Assembly: GCA_949316235.1 (NCBI GenBank)
Contig: OX438758.1
Coordinates: 12,867,731-12,931,730, forward strand
Origin: Oegoconia quadripuncta
Taxonomy: Eukaryota; Arthropoda; Insecta; Lepidoptera; Autostichidae
Length of the DNA: 64,000 nucleotides
Direction: 5' to 3'
The notes below the pieces were generated by a model. It was given only the letters and a program-made list of their open reading frames with translations. It was not told the origin of the DNA and made no database searches. This document shows positions 54,769-64,000 of this stretch, one piece after another; position 1 is the first letter of the stretch; each line of letters begins with the position of its first letter. The translations under genes were made by a program, and so were the position numbers.

Positions 54769-55716
54769 TATACATACATACACTCGAAGAACATAACTCT
54801 TTCTGTGACAGCCGAGTAAAAAGGTTATCGACACAACTGCGACAAGCTGACAAGGATAGGTTTCGGTAGTATTAATAATAAAAAAAAATTGTAGTAGTTA
54901 GTAGCGAAAGAATTACTTGACCGATTTTGTTGAAGTCTTACTAGTAGTGTTATATAAATATTCACATTCCAAACCGACAAAGTGTGGGTAGGGACTCAGG
55001 CAGCGAGTGTTCCGTACCGTTTTTGATGTAATAAAAACCATCCACGATATACAAACCTGATAATTTTCAGGCTTCGAATTAAATGGCTGGGACAAACGGA
55101 CGGACATACGCAGAGGCGATTCCATATGTGTTCTGTTTTCCCAATTTTCATACTATGTTTGACTTTGTGATCTTCTCTTCTTATATTAATAACTTGAATC
55201 TTAACACTATTTTTCAACACAACAGTATCTCAAGTGTCAACTTAAGTCGATTTCAATCTTAAAACCGTTTCATTAGTGCAAGCTCAAGATACCATGTGTC
55301 CTACTTGAAACAAATGAATTCAATTTGAATCCGATCTTTCTTTTCAGATTCCATTGGCTATAACATAGAGGAATAACACTACGCTATAAGAATGATGTGA
55401 TGATATTGCCGTAGGATCTCCCACGGTACCTACAACTAATAATTAGTATGCGTAGAACGACAGACATGTTGTAAAATATTGTCCATAGTTGTTTACTATC
55501 GTAGTACCCATTGGTAAGAGAAAATTACTAGCGCGTTGTTATGAATATTCGATTGTCAAATTGAATAGAAACCTATCGTAAACAGAGTTGTCGTACAATA
55601 ACTATTCATGTAGGTATTTACAGTGGATAATTATTTTAATATATTTGCAGGGCTAGCCCAACTTACATGAGGAGACAAATTGCGGCTTAACAAATTTTCT
55701 CTCATCTTGTCACTTA
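54769..55716. other. Unassigned DNA
   Basis: CACTCGAAGAACATAACTCT near 54780 resembles the end of the G repeat. Two overlapping minus frames (54913-55220) have no motif. Confidence 0.4.
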
Positions 55717-55841
55717 GGCCCGTATTGATAAACCGTCCTCAAGATTGAGATGACCTTAAGTTGACGCTTAAGAATCTGATAAAAATAGTATTGAGACCGA
55801 GACGCGATCTCAATCTCAAGGTCGATTTATTAATACGGCCC
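55717..55841. mobile_element. GGCCGTATTAATAAA MITE, full copy
   Basis: Left end GGCCCGTATTGATAAACCG, right end CGATTTATTAATACGGCC. The two ends are inverted over about 35 bp. Interior CCTTAAGTTGACGCTTAAGA. Confidence 0.8.
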
Positions 55842-55924
55842 GTAGACATAAGTTTAAAGTAAAGAGTATAATATTCTAACCTTTTCGTCGTAGTACATTT
55901 TTGAAATTGCATCATTTAAAAAAA

Positions 55925-56345
55925 GTAATGATAAGCATGATGTAAATACAAGAAATAAAGATAATCTTGCAATTCACATAAGTCGCTTCGTTACGTTTTT
56001 CAATAACGTCCCCGTTGATATACAAAATCTTTCTTTCTATAAATTTAAAGATACTAAAAACAGAAACTTATTGAGAAAGCATATTATAAAGTATCAGACA
56101 TCTAGCTGATAATCATCCTTGAACATAACCAGCTCGTTCGCATGCCAGGCTATTTCACAATTAATAATTAAATTTGTGGCTTGTAATACAAAAACCTGGT
56201 TTTAAAAAGCAACCCTTCGTGTTTCTTGCTTGTTCTTCTCACGGGAAATTTCGTTTTGAACAAGCGGTAGCTTAAAATAAGTACAATCTGACTATTTTAA
56301 GTGTACCCTGTTTCCTACAACATAAAACATCTTTGACTTTGTCTA
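55925..56345 (+). mobile_element. L1-like LINE 3' end
   Basis: It encodes SNDKHDVNTRNKDNLAIHIS, then FFNNVPVDIQNLSFYKFKDT, parallel to the 46513-47207 C-terminus but lacking the SKSFKGQCI segment. 3' UTR: AAAGCAACCCTTCGTGTTTC, TTGCTTGTTCTTCTCACGGG. It ends ATAAAACATCTTTGACTTTG. Confidence 0.75.
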
Positions 56346-56454
56346 TTCGTAGCACAACTTGACAGATTAGCGTCACATGATTGATTCCAGGCTCAAGGTC
56401 ACATACATAGCTATCTCAACGGCGATATAATACGTAAGTCTATCATTTCATGGG

Positions 56455-56690
56455 CAGTGGCGTGCCCTGTATATAGGCAGAAAGGCAGTGCCTACCCTAG
56501 AACATTGTAAGCTTTCCTCGAAATGCATTGTCAAAACAGATTATTCATACTGATACGAATAGAAAATATTCTAAACAGTTGCGAAGATTGTTGAATGAGT
56601 ATGTTATTACTTTGTAGTTCTTTGTATATTTTCCCATTTAATAGCAAATTTTATCATTCTGCTTACTGAATTGGGCTAAGTTGTGCTGCT
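56455..56690 (-). repeat. Dispersed repeat X, copy 2
   Basis: The minus strand matches 6862-7075 through CAGAATGATAAAATTTGCTA, CAATCTTCGCAACTGTTTAG and CATTTCGAGGAAAGCTTACA. The far end (GGCGTGCCCTGTATATAGGC on plus) is a block I associate with common lepidopteran repeats. Confidence 0.65.
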
Positions 56691-56844
56691 AGTGTGCTGG
56701 TTTTGATTAAGCCCCAAATCAAAAAGGGTGTTAAAGTTTGAAGCCTATGTTTGTCTAGGTATACCTATGTATATGACATGGACTTGGCCGATTATTTTAA
56801 ACTGTTGACTAAGTCTATTCACCTACCTTCTTTTACTCTCTTGA

Positions 56845-56985
56845 TAATTTGTCACGTTGCAATTGCAATGCTCTTAGGATGATTAGAAGAAATCTCTAAA
56901 TGCGATAAGAGGGCCTTTTTACCAAATTGTGTATATCAATTATATTGTTATTTGTGCTGTACAATAAAGTGTTTACAAATAAACA
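56845..56985 (+). mobile_element. RTE-like LINE 3' UTR, diverged
   Basis: AGAAGAAATCTCTAAATGCG, ATAAGAGGGCC, and GTGCTGTACAATAAAGTGTT. Confidence 0.6.
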
Positions 56986-57534
56986 ACTGACTGACCATGT
57001 TGAATTTCGCTACACGACTTCCCGTTAATATAAAAAAAAAACTTCCCGCACCCAACTTGTTTTACGGCACATTTATATTGTCGTCTACCAAACCAAAGCA
57101 CAAACAAAAATTCCACGTCCAGGCTAATATCACAAATATTTTCAGCCCAATCTTTCCCGTCTCATATAAATACTTCACATAAAATATGACTTTTGCCGCC
57201 ATCTTTAGTGACGAAATTGCCCTGGCGAATACAATTTCCTTTAATACGTCAAATCTATGCAAATATGGCCGCTAACAGAGTTAGACGCGCGGTAAAGGAT
57301 GCTAATTCCTCACAACTTTCGCCAACTTACATATTCATCGCATCACAGTGTCAAGTTGGAATTAAAAATATATCCATATTTTAAGTACTTAATAACTTAG
57401 TTCTTATAATGATGGCAGTTTTATACAAAACAAATAGGTACAAAATACGTACAAACTCATCTAGAATGAAAACTATGTGATCGATATGATTGCATTGGTC
57501 CACGAAAAATATTTAACAAGAATTAGATCTATAA
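56986..57534. other. Unassigned DNA
   Basis: No repeat recognised. Frames of 61-66 codons on both strands (56997-57384) are unassigned. Confidence 0.4.
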
Positions 57535-57605
57535 AGGATGTACTCGCAGGTGTGTCAGGATCGTGGCAAGTAGAATTTCTGTATGTAATTAGATTTATAG
57601 GTATA
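57535..57605 (+). pseudogene. RTE-like pol tail, minimal fragment
   Basis: GGTGTGTCAGGATCGTGGCA and AGTAGAATTTCTGTATG match the CQDRSKW tail coding region at 28888-28920. Confidence 0.45.
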
Positions 57606-58149
57606 TTATTACAAGGTAAGGAGTAGGTTCGTCTGTATGTATTTTTTTTATGTATGTTCAACCCTATTTTTTTGATGATTGATTTTTTGTTGATAAGGCT
57701 TATCATCCCATATAATGCACGAATAGGTCGAACCTTATACAGAAGTCGGTTGTTTTGCCAATGTTTTAGTTTAGATCCTTTGTGTGGATTCATAAAAAGA
57801 TTTATAATTTAAAATAGGTCGCCTATTTGTCCAACTTCAATAATTGTCATTTATGGGGTTGACTCGTCATTTAAACTAAGCAGACAATAGATATATAATA
57901 ACATCTGTCAACGTTCAATAGATCGACAACGGTCGCAGTGATACAGGTCTCCGAGACCTGCAACAGCCACAAATACAACCAATACCAACTCAGGTTACGT
58001 GATAAGAAAAGACCTTTTAATTCCGACAAGCCAAAGTGAACATTGGTAGATTCAGTTGGTGAACTCTGTTTGCGGTCGCAGTCGTATACATACATACAAA
58101 GCTAAATTAACTAATTATGACATAAAACTAACCATCAAGTCAACCGCAC
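57606..58149. other. Unassigned DNA
   Basis: No supported feature. The 106-codon minus frame (57473-57793) overlaps the fragment above and has no motif. Confidence 0.4.
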
Positions 58150-58300
58150 AACCACAATCCACTATCTTATCTTAAACAACTAGAACAAATATGGTATTAC
58201 CACTGCTGCTTAGCCGCAAACATTGCTAAGCAGGTGGACATTTAAAAATGCCCAATCAACTAAATTGAGTAAGCTAAAAATCACCCCTCACTGTGAAACA
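58150..58300 (-). mobile_element. SINE-A copy, very old
   Basis: CACTATCTTATCTTAAACAA, CACTGCTGCTTAGCCGCAAA and CAGGTGGACATTTAAAAATG keep the order of the SINE-A body. Large gaps. Confidence 0.55.
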
Positions 58301-58330
58301 AAAATTTTGTGTCGAAAGCGCACGTAAGTG

Positions 58331-58395
58331 ATTGGCTGCAGAAGCTGAGCCCCGGACGGTTGCCATGGCAACGTCGATTATAAGCCACACACTCG
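58331..58395. promoter_or_regulatory. X-box palindrome with inverted CCAAT and TATA-like words
   Basis: GTTGCCATGGCAAC (58359-58372) is a perfect palindromic RFX X-box. Upstream, GATTGGC (58330-58336) is an inverted CCAAT box; downstream, TTATAAG (58379-58385) is TATA-like. RFX factors drive ciliary genes in animals (established). No gene is identifiable beside it, so a promoter role is inference. Confidence 0.35.
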
Positions 58396-58509
58396 ATCCC
58401 GGCACATCGGCAATATACAAAAACATTTTAACTATTACAATATACTACCTATATACCTACTAGTTTACTGGAAGCCGACTTAAAATTATATATAAAATCA
58501 AGGTGATAT

Positions 58510-58695
58510 TACTTTATTATATCCACGTTGATCTCTTTCGTTATTTTTACTTGACTGAACCAGACAGGACGGTAATGTTTTTCGAGTGTATGTATGTACC
58601 TCCTGTAGCCTAAACGGACTGACCGATTTTGGAGTTCGATTCGTCTTCATCCCCAGAGTGTCGGACAATAACAAATGCGCCGCAAAATAAAAAAT
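58510..58695 (-). repeat. Dispersed repeat G, copy 2
   Basis: The minus strand shares AAGACGAATCGAA, CCGTTTAGGCTACAGGAGGT and CACTCGAAAAACATTACCG with 33178-33372. Confidence 0.7.
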
Positions 58696-59099
58696 GTGCA
58701 ATTAGGTTTTTTGGTTTAAATACTTAAACAGCTATTTATTTACAGTACTATGCCTACTTATACCCCTAGTGAGAGAAAGCTGCTCCTGAATAGTAGAAAT
58801 ATAAAGGTTGATTTATACAACTTACTAGGTATTAGGTAGCCTTGAGAACCCTTGAAATGCTGCTGTCAATTACCTGTAAAGAAAAAACAACACGATTAAT
58901 TAAGGGCATTACAAAGGAAGTAGGACAATCGATATATAGCGAATGCACTTAGTGAAGCAGTCGCACGTGTTCCGAATGCCACGTTAAATAATCGTTCCTG
59001 GAGTCAGACCGTTCGGTATTGTTTATGAAGTCGATGGACTGTCCTGCGTCCTTGTCATATCGTAACACAATGACCAGGACCGACAGCGCATTTGACCAT
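58696..59099. other. Unassigned DNA
   Basis: No supported feature. Confidence 0.4.
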
Positions 59100-59215
59100 G
59101 GCTTTGGGTTAGGTGGTAGAGCCCCCAGTTGTTGGTGTATACAAGAGTGGGTTAAAAACACTGACTGTCAGGTGGCCACAGTCGAAGACAAATCCATCAA
59201 TCCCCAACAGTGGGG
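59100..59215 (-). repeat. Interspersed repeat, D family fragment
   Basis: The minus strand contains TATCCCCACTGTTGGGGATT and TGGCCACCTGACAGTCAGTG. In 38225-38530 these blocks lie farther apart, so the middle is deleted here. Confidence 0.6.
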
Positions 59216-59254
59216 ATATATAAGGACGATGATAGTACTTAACGATTGTTTAGG

Positions 59255-59330
59255 TTTTTTTTTATGCACAACGGGTTTGTACTTGACCTCAATCACACCT
59301 AATGTTAAGTGAAAGTTATGTTAAGTGAAG
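59255..59330 (-). mobile_element. SINE-A 3' tail, strongly truncated
   Basis: TTTTTTTTTATGCACAACGG, then TACTTGACCTCAATCACACC and TTAAGTGAA. The 16-bp ATGTTAAGTGAAGTTA end is partly duplicated. Confidence 0.75.
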
Positions 59331-60129
59331 TTACGTTGACATAGACACAATCTAAACATCAATTAAATATAAGCCAATTAAGTAGCTTATTATAAAACTA
59401 AACAATGCAATTACTATTTCATTAAAACGAGAAATCCTTAGAAAAATTTATTTTATTAACTGTAATTTTCAACAATACCGGAAAAAAATTGACAATGTTG
59501 ACCTTACACACTAAAGTAGTGTGTGAAAGCAATTTCAGATAACGCACCTATAGATAGGCAATGTATATAAATATATGTAGCAAGCAGATGGCTAAATTGG
59601 TCGATGAATTGAATGTCTGTGGATCATTATATGTGGCCAACCACATAAGTAAGGATAAAGGGATAAACGTGTAATGCAAATCTGGCCAATAGATTTTCTA
59701 GAAGGGTAAAATTTCTCAGACTGTGGTGGCGCCAGGCCACAACTTTTAAAGGCAAAACTACTACCATATTCACAAGGTTATACACAAAAAAAAAGAGAAA
59801 ATAAGCTTTAATTAATTGACTTAATTTGTGAATGAAATGAAATAACTATTGTGTTTATTTAAGCTATGAAGAGCTTATCCGCGTGCGCCAGCCGGCTGAC
59901 TGTAGGCGGGTAAGTATTTCGTGGCCCGCTTGCCTGGGTTTGGCCGCCATTGGTCTAATGGACAGACATATCGAGTCACCATTACTTCTAGGGCACTTAT
60001 GTGGTACCAAAATTAGCGATCGAACGCAATTTTTTTTATGTGGTACGGCTGCAGATCTGCAACGTTTCTTTAGTTTGTGTTAGATTCTTTTGCATTCTGT
60101 GGGCAGCACAGTTTCCTATAATGAGTGAA
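59331..60129. other. Unassigned DNA
   Basis: A perfect 8-bp hairpin, ACACACTA-AAG-TAGTGTGT, lies at 59506-59524. No gene recognised. Confidence 0.4.
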
Positions 60130-60372
60130 TACTACATAAAAATTATTTAATTTTATTCCTATTAACTGATGACGCCGCTCTTGATTACGAACAACTTTCC
60201 CCAAAGAACCCATGGTCGAATACGATCAAAAAATTTTCGATTACCCATATAAAATAAACCACTCTGAAACCACGTTTAGTATGGAAGTCCAACAATTTTC
60301 GGCTATGGATCCTAGTGGAAAATTGTCACCAGTAACCAGGAATTATACGAATTAAATTTCACCCTGTATACA
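60130..60372. mobile_element. Foldback family, short copy
   Basis: AACTGATGACGCCGCTCTTG, GGTCGAATACGATCAAAAAA, AAGTCCAACAATTTTCGGCT, and a right end of ACGAATTAAATTTCACCCTG then TATA. The last 60 bp are roughly inverted relative to the first 60. The order matches the left arm of 35445-36175. Confidence 0.75.
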
Positions 60373-61697
60373 TGTTCTACATTCATTATATTTTTTGGAA
60401 TTTTCTAAGCTTTTAGAGATAATCTGGAGGCCAGAACTTTAGAAGCGTTTCCACGATATATACTAAAAATGGTACGATTTAGTTAGAGAGATAATTTCGT
60501 ATTTAAGCTATGAAATTTGACTTCATAATAGTAGCACCTCCCTATTAATAACTGCACAGCAGTGGTCGTAGCAAAAACAATAAAATGTCCGTTTTACTAA
60601 CGAACTCCATCCGTCGGGAGATGCAATTAATTCTGACGCCATGCTCTTTAGAATATGTCCAGTTTAGTTGGAATAAATGGCTGTATCTATTAATCTATCT
60701 AGATAGTTCAAAGTTCAAAAAACTGGGCATAGTTTAACGTCAAAGTTTGTTGTCATAGATGGCAAAGGCAAATCAAGCTCAAATAATTATACAAATACAC
60801 TTTATTGCACAACAGAAAAGAAAATACAGTTTCAGAAAAGTGGTACTTAAGAGATAAAAAGAACACCAACTTAACTAAAATGAGAAATACCAAAGCAACG
60901 AATTGACTAATAGAAATCACAATCTAGAAATTACCCGACTGAATAGAGAGCAAAAACTGAATACTTAGTTACAAAAACAGCCGTATCTAATACAAAAGTT
61001 TCGAAAACCGGAAGATAAAGACGGTTGACGGCGCAACAAAAAATGAATCCAATAAAATTGAATGGTGAAAACGTATTATCTAACTAGGAGTGACTGCAGT
61101 GCGATACCGACTTAGAGCGAGTCGTGATTATGAACGGTTGGTTTAAATTACGCACTAAAACACATATATACCGACAAACATAAAATTAAATAAGATACGT
61201 AGGTAATAATTTAATAGGCCCTTAAAATTATATTGTATGAAGTTTTTATATTATTAGAATTAGGTATTTTAGCACTATGTTACACAGACGTAAAAAGTGT
61301 GCTTAGTGGCTAATTCACATATGAATTTTTTATTTTTAAGATCTTTTTCTTTTCGTTATCGCACTCTCAAGTAGGTAACAGCAGTTTTTTTCTTTTTTTC
61401 CTGTTTTTTTTTCTCACACATAAGTGTATGTGGGAACGCGCCTGACTGCTGTTTTATTTTGAAAACCTAAGTGAGAGAGGGGTTGCGCTGAAAACCAGCG
61501 CTGTCAATTGCCATAAGACATATTGGCAGCAAATGCTGACGCCCAATCCCTTTGCCACAAATACATTTAATTATGCAAAATGTTATACCTTACGAAATTT
61601 TCTGTATTGGTTGGCAATAAATACTTTTCTTTCTTTCAAAATTCAGTTTTGAAGTAGGCTTAATAATGATTGAACCGCCAAAATTGGCAAAACAACC
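60373..61697. other. Unassigned AT-rich DNA
   Basis: 1.3 kb without supported feature. CACACATAAGTGTATGTGGG near 61414 is a weak palindrome. Confidence 0.45.
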
Positions 61698-61814
61698 GAT
61701 CTCATTAAGATTCCACTCTATCTGTGGAGTGCATCATGAGATCTTAACCAAATGTATATGGAACCACCCTGGATCACCAGGATGTTCCCATATATCCAGA
61801 GTTTACCAAACTCT
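61698..61814. other. Three consecutive hairpins followed by poly-A
   Basis: Hairpin 1 (61698-61743): GATCTCAT, GAT and CACTC pair in turn with GAGTG, ATC and ATGAGATC. Hairpin 2 (61755-61794): TATATGGAAC pairs with GTTCCCATATA (one bulge), enclosing CCTGG-ATCA-CCAGG. Hairpin 3 (61798-61814): AGAGTTT-ACC-AAACTCT, perfect. An A-rich run starts at 61819. Could be a structured RNA or a retroposed copy of one; I do not recognise it. Confidence 0.7.
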
Positions 61815-62172
61815 ATCAAAAAAAAAAACAATCATAAAAATCGGTTCATTATTGACGAAGATATGGGTACCTCCTCTTTTTTGGGAGTCGTTTTAAAAGG
61901 GTCGTTAGGCTTCCATGTATATTTATTTATTCCATGCATCTATTAAATATTTTCGCTGCATTATCAACTCGTTTATTACCGATACTACTTTATAGTCTCA
62001 CATCTCAACTTTAGAGTTTAAAAAAAATTGCCCATTTGAAGCAGGTTGAAGACGAAAGTAAGTTTTATGAGTAGTTAAGAAATATAAGTAGTTAGACGAA
62101 AACTATAAAGTTACCAAACTTTTTAGTTTTTGACGAATTTAGTCATTTTTTTTCGTCAAATCAAAAAGTCCA
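61815..62172. other. Unassigned AT-rich DNA
   Basis: Overlapping plus frames across 61666-61946 have no motif and cross the hairpins. Confidence 0.4.
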
Positions 62173-62229
62173 TTTTTTTATGCATAACGGGTTCGTACTT
62201 GACCTCAATCACACCTGATATTAAGTGAA
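62173..62229 (-). mobile_element. SINE-A 3' tail, strongly truncated
   Basis: TTTTTTTATGCATAACGGGT to ACCTGATATTAAGTGAA: about 57 bp of the family's 3' end. Confidence 0.75.
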
Positions 62230-62602
62230 TAATTTGTATGTACTTCAATAAAAAAAAAGGTTTGACATACATTCTGCAGTCAGAAATCTTCATTGAAGTA
62301 TGAAATAGGTTTTCCAGATAGATTCGAATAAAGTAGAGACAATGTATATAATCGATTAAGTTTTAACTCAAATATTTCCTAGGTAATAAAATAAAATCTA
62401 AATTCGATTAAAACTAGGAAGTTAGTTACTTAATTACGATTATGAAAAATTTGTGTTTTATGTAATCTAAGTAATTAGTGCCTCGTAATGTTAAATAAGT
62501 AATGTAATCTAAGTAATGTTAAATAACACCTGTTAGTTTATTTTGTGGCATTATGTGTTCAATGGGGTTGTGTGTATGTGTCTTGGTCCGGTCGCAGCTG
62601 AG
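62230..62602. other. Unassigned AT-rich DNA
   Basis: GTAATCTAAGTAAT recurs at about 62463 and 62502. No gene recognised. Confidence 0.4.
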
Positions 62603-62847
62603 TAATAATAATAATAATAAATAAATATTTCGGACACTTACACCAGTCATCTAGTCCCAAACTAAGCAAAGCTTGTGCTATGGATACTAGATAACGGATA
62701 AACATACTTAAATATTTATATAAACATCCATGACTTGGGAATAAATGTTCATATTCATCACACAAACATTTACCCCTCGTAGGATTCGAACCCGCAACCG
62801 TTGGTTTCGCTGACAGGATCATTATCCACTACACCAACCGGTCGTCG
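62603..62847 (-). mobile_element. SINE-B copy, type-2 body, full length
   Basis: Minus strand: CGACGACCGGTTGGTGTAGT (head and A-box), GGTTCGAATCC (B-box), GATGAATATGAACATTTATT, CTTAGTTTGGGACTAGATGA, then TCCGAAATATTTATTTATTA with an AAT-repeat tail. The best representative of its subfamily. Confidence 0.9.
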
Positions 62848-63064
62848 TACCGTAATGCGTGGCCTGGCCACTTTTGCGTGCAGTTTTTTTTTATTTTAAA
62901 GACTAATGAGAGGTTAGGTTCTTAGCCATGTTTATAGAAATCGGTTTAAACTGTTCCGAAGATATATTTAGCATTAAACATAGTTTGTTTCGTGTATCTG
63001 GATAATATAATCATTTGTTTTTCCCGGCGTTTTCTAAATGTTCAATTTATAGCTTTCTGATATG
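62848..63064. other. Unassigned DNA
   Basis: No supported feature. Confidence 0.4.
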
Positions 63065-63160
63065 TCAGTTTACAATCCCGTCTGTCTGTTTATGGCATGG
63101 GATCACATCGACAGTTACTGGACATAAGCCTCTCCCATGGAGCGATTTGCATTGCTGTTC
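63065..63160 (-). pseudogene. RTE-like pol tail, minimal fragment
   Basis: The minus strand reads NANRSMGEAYVQ and then a stop (63115). NRS-GEAYVQ is the common end of RTE-type polyproteins (family knowledge). Confidence 0.5.
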
Positions 63161-63804
63161 ACGGGCGAATTAGCCGTAATCGGAACGCTGCGCTGGGCAG
63201 ACGGGTTGGCGATCGCAATTTTCTCCGCAGATGGCAGCTCCGCACTAGGCTCCCGACACTCCATACGGCCACCAGCGCGGAATAGACTACTACTACTACA
63301 TAAAACACATAACGTGTGTTCACGTGCCAAATGTGTGCGTGAACTATGTAGGGCACGGCGTTTACTGCCTGATTGACTGCCTCGTCACAGACAATAAATT
63401 AGCGGTTGAGTGTCGCTTTTTTACGTAGTATAGTAAGTATTCTTTTTCCGCACTAATGAGACTGCTGCCCATCACTGGTCTACTCTGTAAAACTCACGAT
63501 CGTTTAGTCGCCTTCTACGATACTCACGGGAAGGATAGTAGCTCTAATTAACATTAAAGGATCCATGAACATTCTATGAAACGATGAACGTGTGATCCCT
63601 CGATTGATAGATCTATATGAGGCAATAAACGTGATGATTACAAAAATTGTGACTATAGATACCTATTCAATTCAATAACAAGAACGCTTGGTGTACTTCT
63701 ACAATCACTCAAAAATTGCGCTTAAGATGAACATGGATAAAAAGAAACCAAACCCTCATAACCATACGAGTCAATAAATGATATGATATGAAAGTTATGG
63801 CGAC
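63161..63804. other. Unassigned DNA
   Basis: 63160-63370 is GC-richer, with competing frames on both strands. 63495-63540 (minus) weakly matches the CCGTGAGTATCGTAGAAGGC-type RTE 3' region. Confidence 0.4.
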
Positions 63805-64000
63805 ATCCTGACTACACCAATACCAGTTGGGAACTTCATTCTCGAAGTTGTAAGCGAGTATGTATATTTAGGACAAGAGATCCGACTAGACAGGTCCAAA
63901 TTCGAGAGAGAGACCAATCAATGAATCCATCTCAGATGGTCAGCGTTCGGGCAACTGCTCCACGTCGTGTCGTTCAAAATCGAATCAGAAATGAAGAAAT
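63805..64000 (+). pseudogene. RTE-like pol fragment, continues past the window
   Basis: The frame TTPIPVGNFILEVVSEYVYL, then GQEIRLDRSKFERETNQ, ends in a stop near 63921. After a shift it continues IHLRWSAFGQLLHVV to SEMKK at the edge. YVYLGQ...WSAFGQL matches the YTYLGQ...WAAFGKL segment between the RT palm and the C-terminus of RTE-type elements. Partial and frameshifted; the catalytic part is not seen upstream. Confidence 0.8.

Overview
This window looks like AT-rich, gene-poor nuclear DNA from an insect, most probably a butterfly or moth. That identification is inference, resting on the types of SINE, LINE and MITE present and on the abundance of TAGGTAC-like words. No host protein-coding gene, rRNA or functional tRNA could be supported. 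Most open frames are short and lie inside repeats.

The content is layered transposable elements. (1) SINE-A: a tRNA-headed SINE with a T-rich/A-rich tail (about 17 copies or fragments, e.g. 3104-3792, 12107-12423, 39274-39600, 46212-46510). (2) SINE-B: a second tRNA-headed SINE with two 3' body subfamilies (2491-2744, 7163-7410, 44660-44930 versus 28184-28404, 62603-62847 and others). (3) Non-LTR retrotransposon remnants. L1 is a reverse-transcriptase lineage with FADD and a conserved 3' UTR core (17325-18541, 46511-47412, 4530-5262, 24722-25258, 55925-56345). L2 is known only from its C-terminus (31284-31521, 38935-39160, 47769-48040, 53001-53064). RTE-like pol C-termini and 3' UTRs make up the rest (28486-28968, 41978-42290, 53362-53690, 63805-64000, 13228-13345). 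(4) MITE and foldback families: three mariner-type copies (9201-9595, 14274-14691, 34464-34885), a TA-flanked element with 64-bp perfect inverted repeats (54466-54768), a GGCCGTATTAATAAA family, an ATTACATAATTTCATCG family, and a long foldback (35445-36175).

Region by region: 0-10 kb holds SINEs, a nested SINE palindrome, an interrupted LINE and palindromes at 9.7-10.1 kb. 10-17 kb is mostly anonymous AT-rich DNA with MITEs. 17.3-18.5 kb is the best reverse-transcriptase relic. 18.6-24 kb is largely anonymous, with a cluster of ATCGA words at 19.36-19.47 kb. 24-36 kb is a dense mosaic of nested insertions, several datable by target-site duplications. 37.0-37.6 kb is a tandem dimer array. 39.6-42 kb is anonymous with GC-richer, promoter-like DNA. 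42-50 kb is another mosaic ending in a five-copy 115-bp minisatellite. 50-64 kb contains hairpin clusters (52.2-52.4 and 61.7-61.8 kb), a perfect-TIR MITE, a perfect RFX X-box-like palindrome (58359-58372), and an RTE pol fragment running off the window end.

No set of genes here works as a pathway. The most unusual items are the serial hairpin clusters, the nested inverted SINE pair, the foldback carrying two retroinsertions, and the two X-box-like sites. None can be called a new system from sequence alone.
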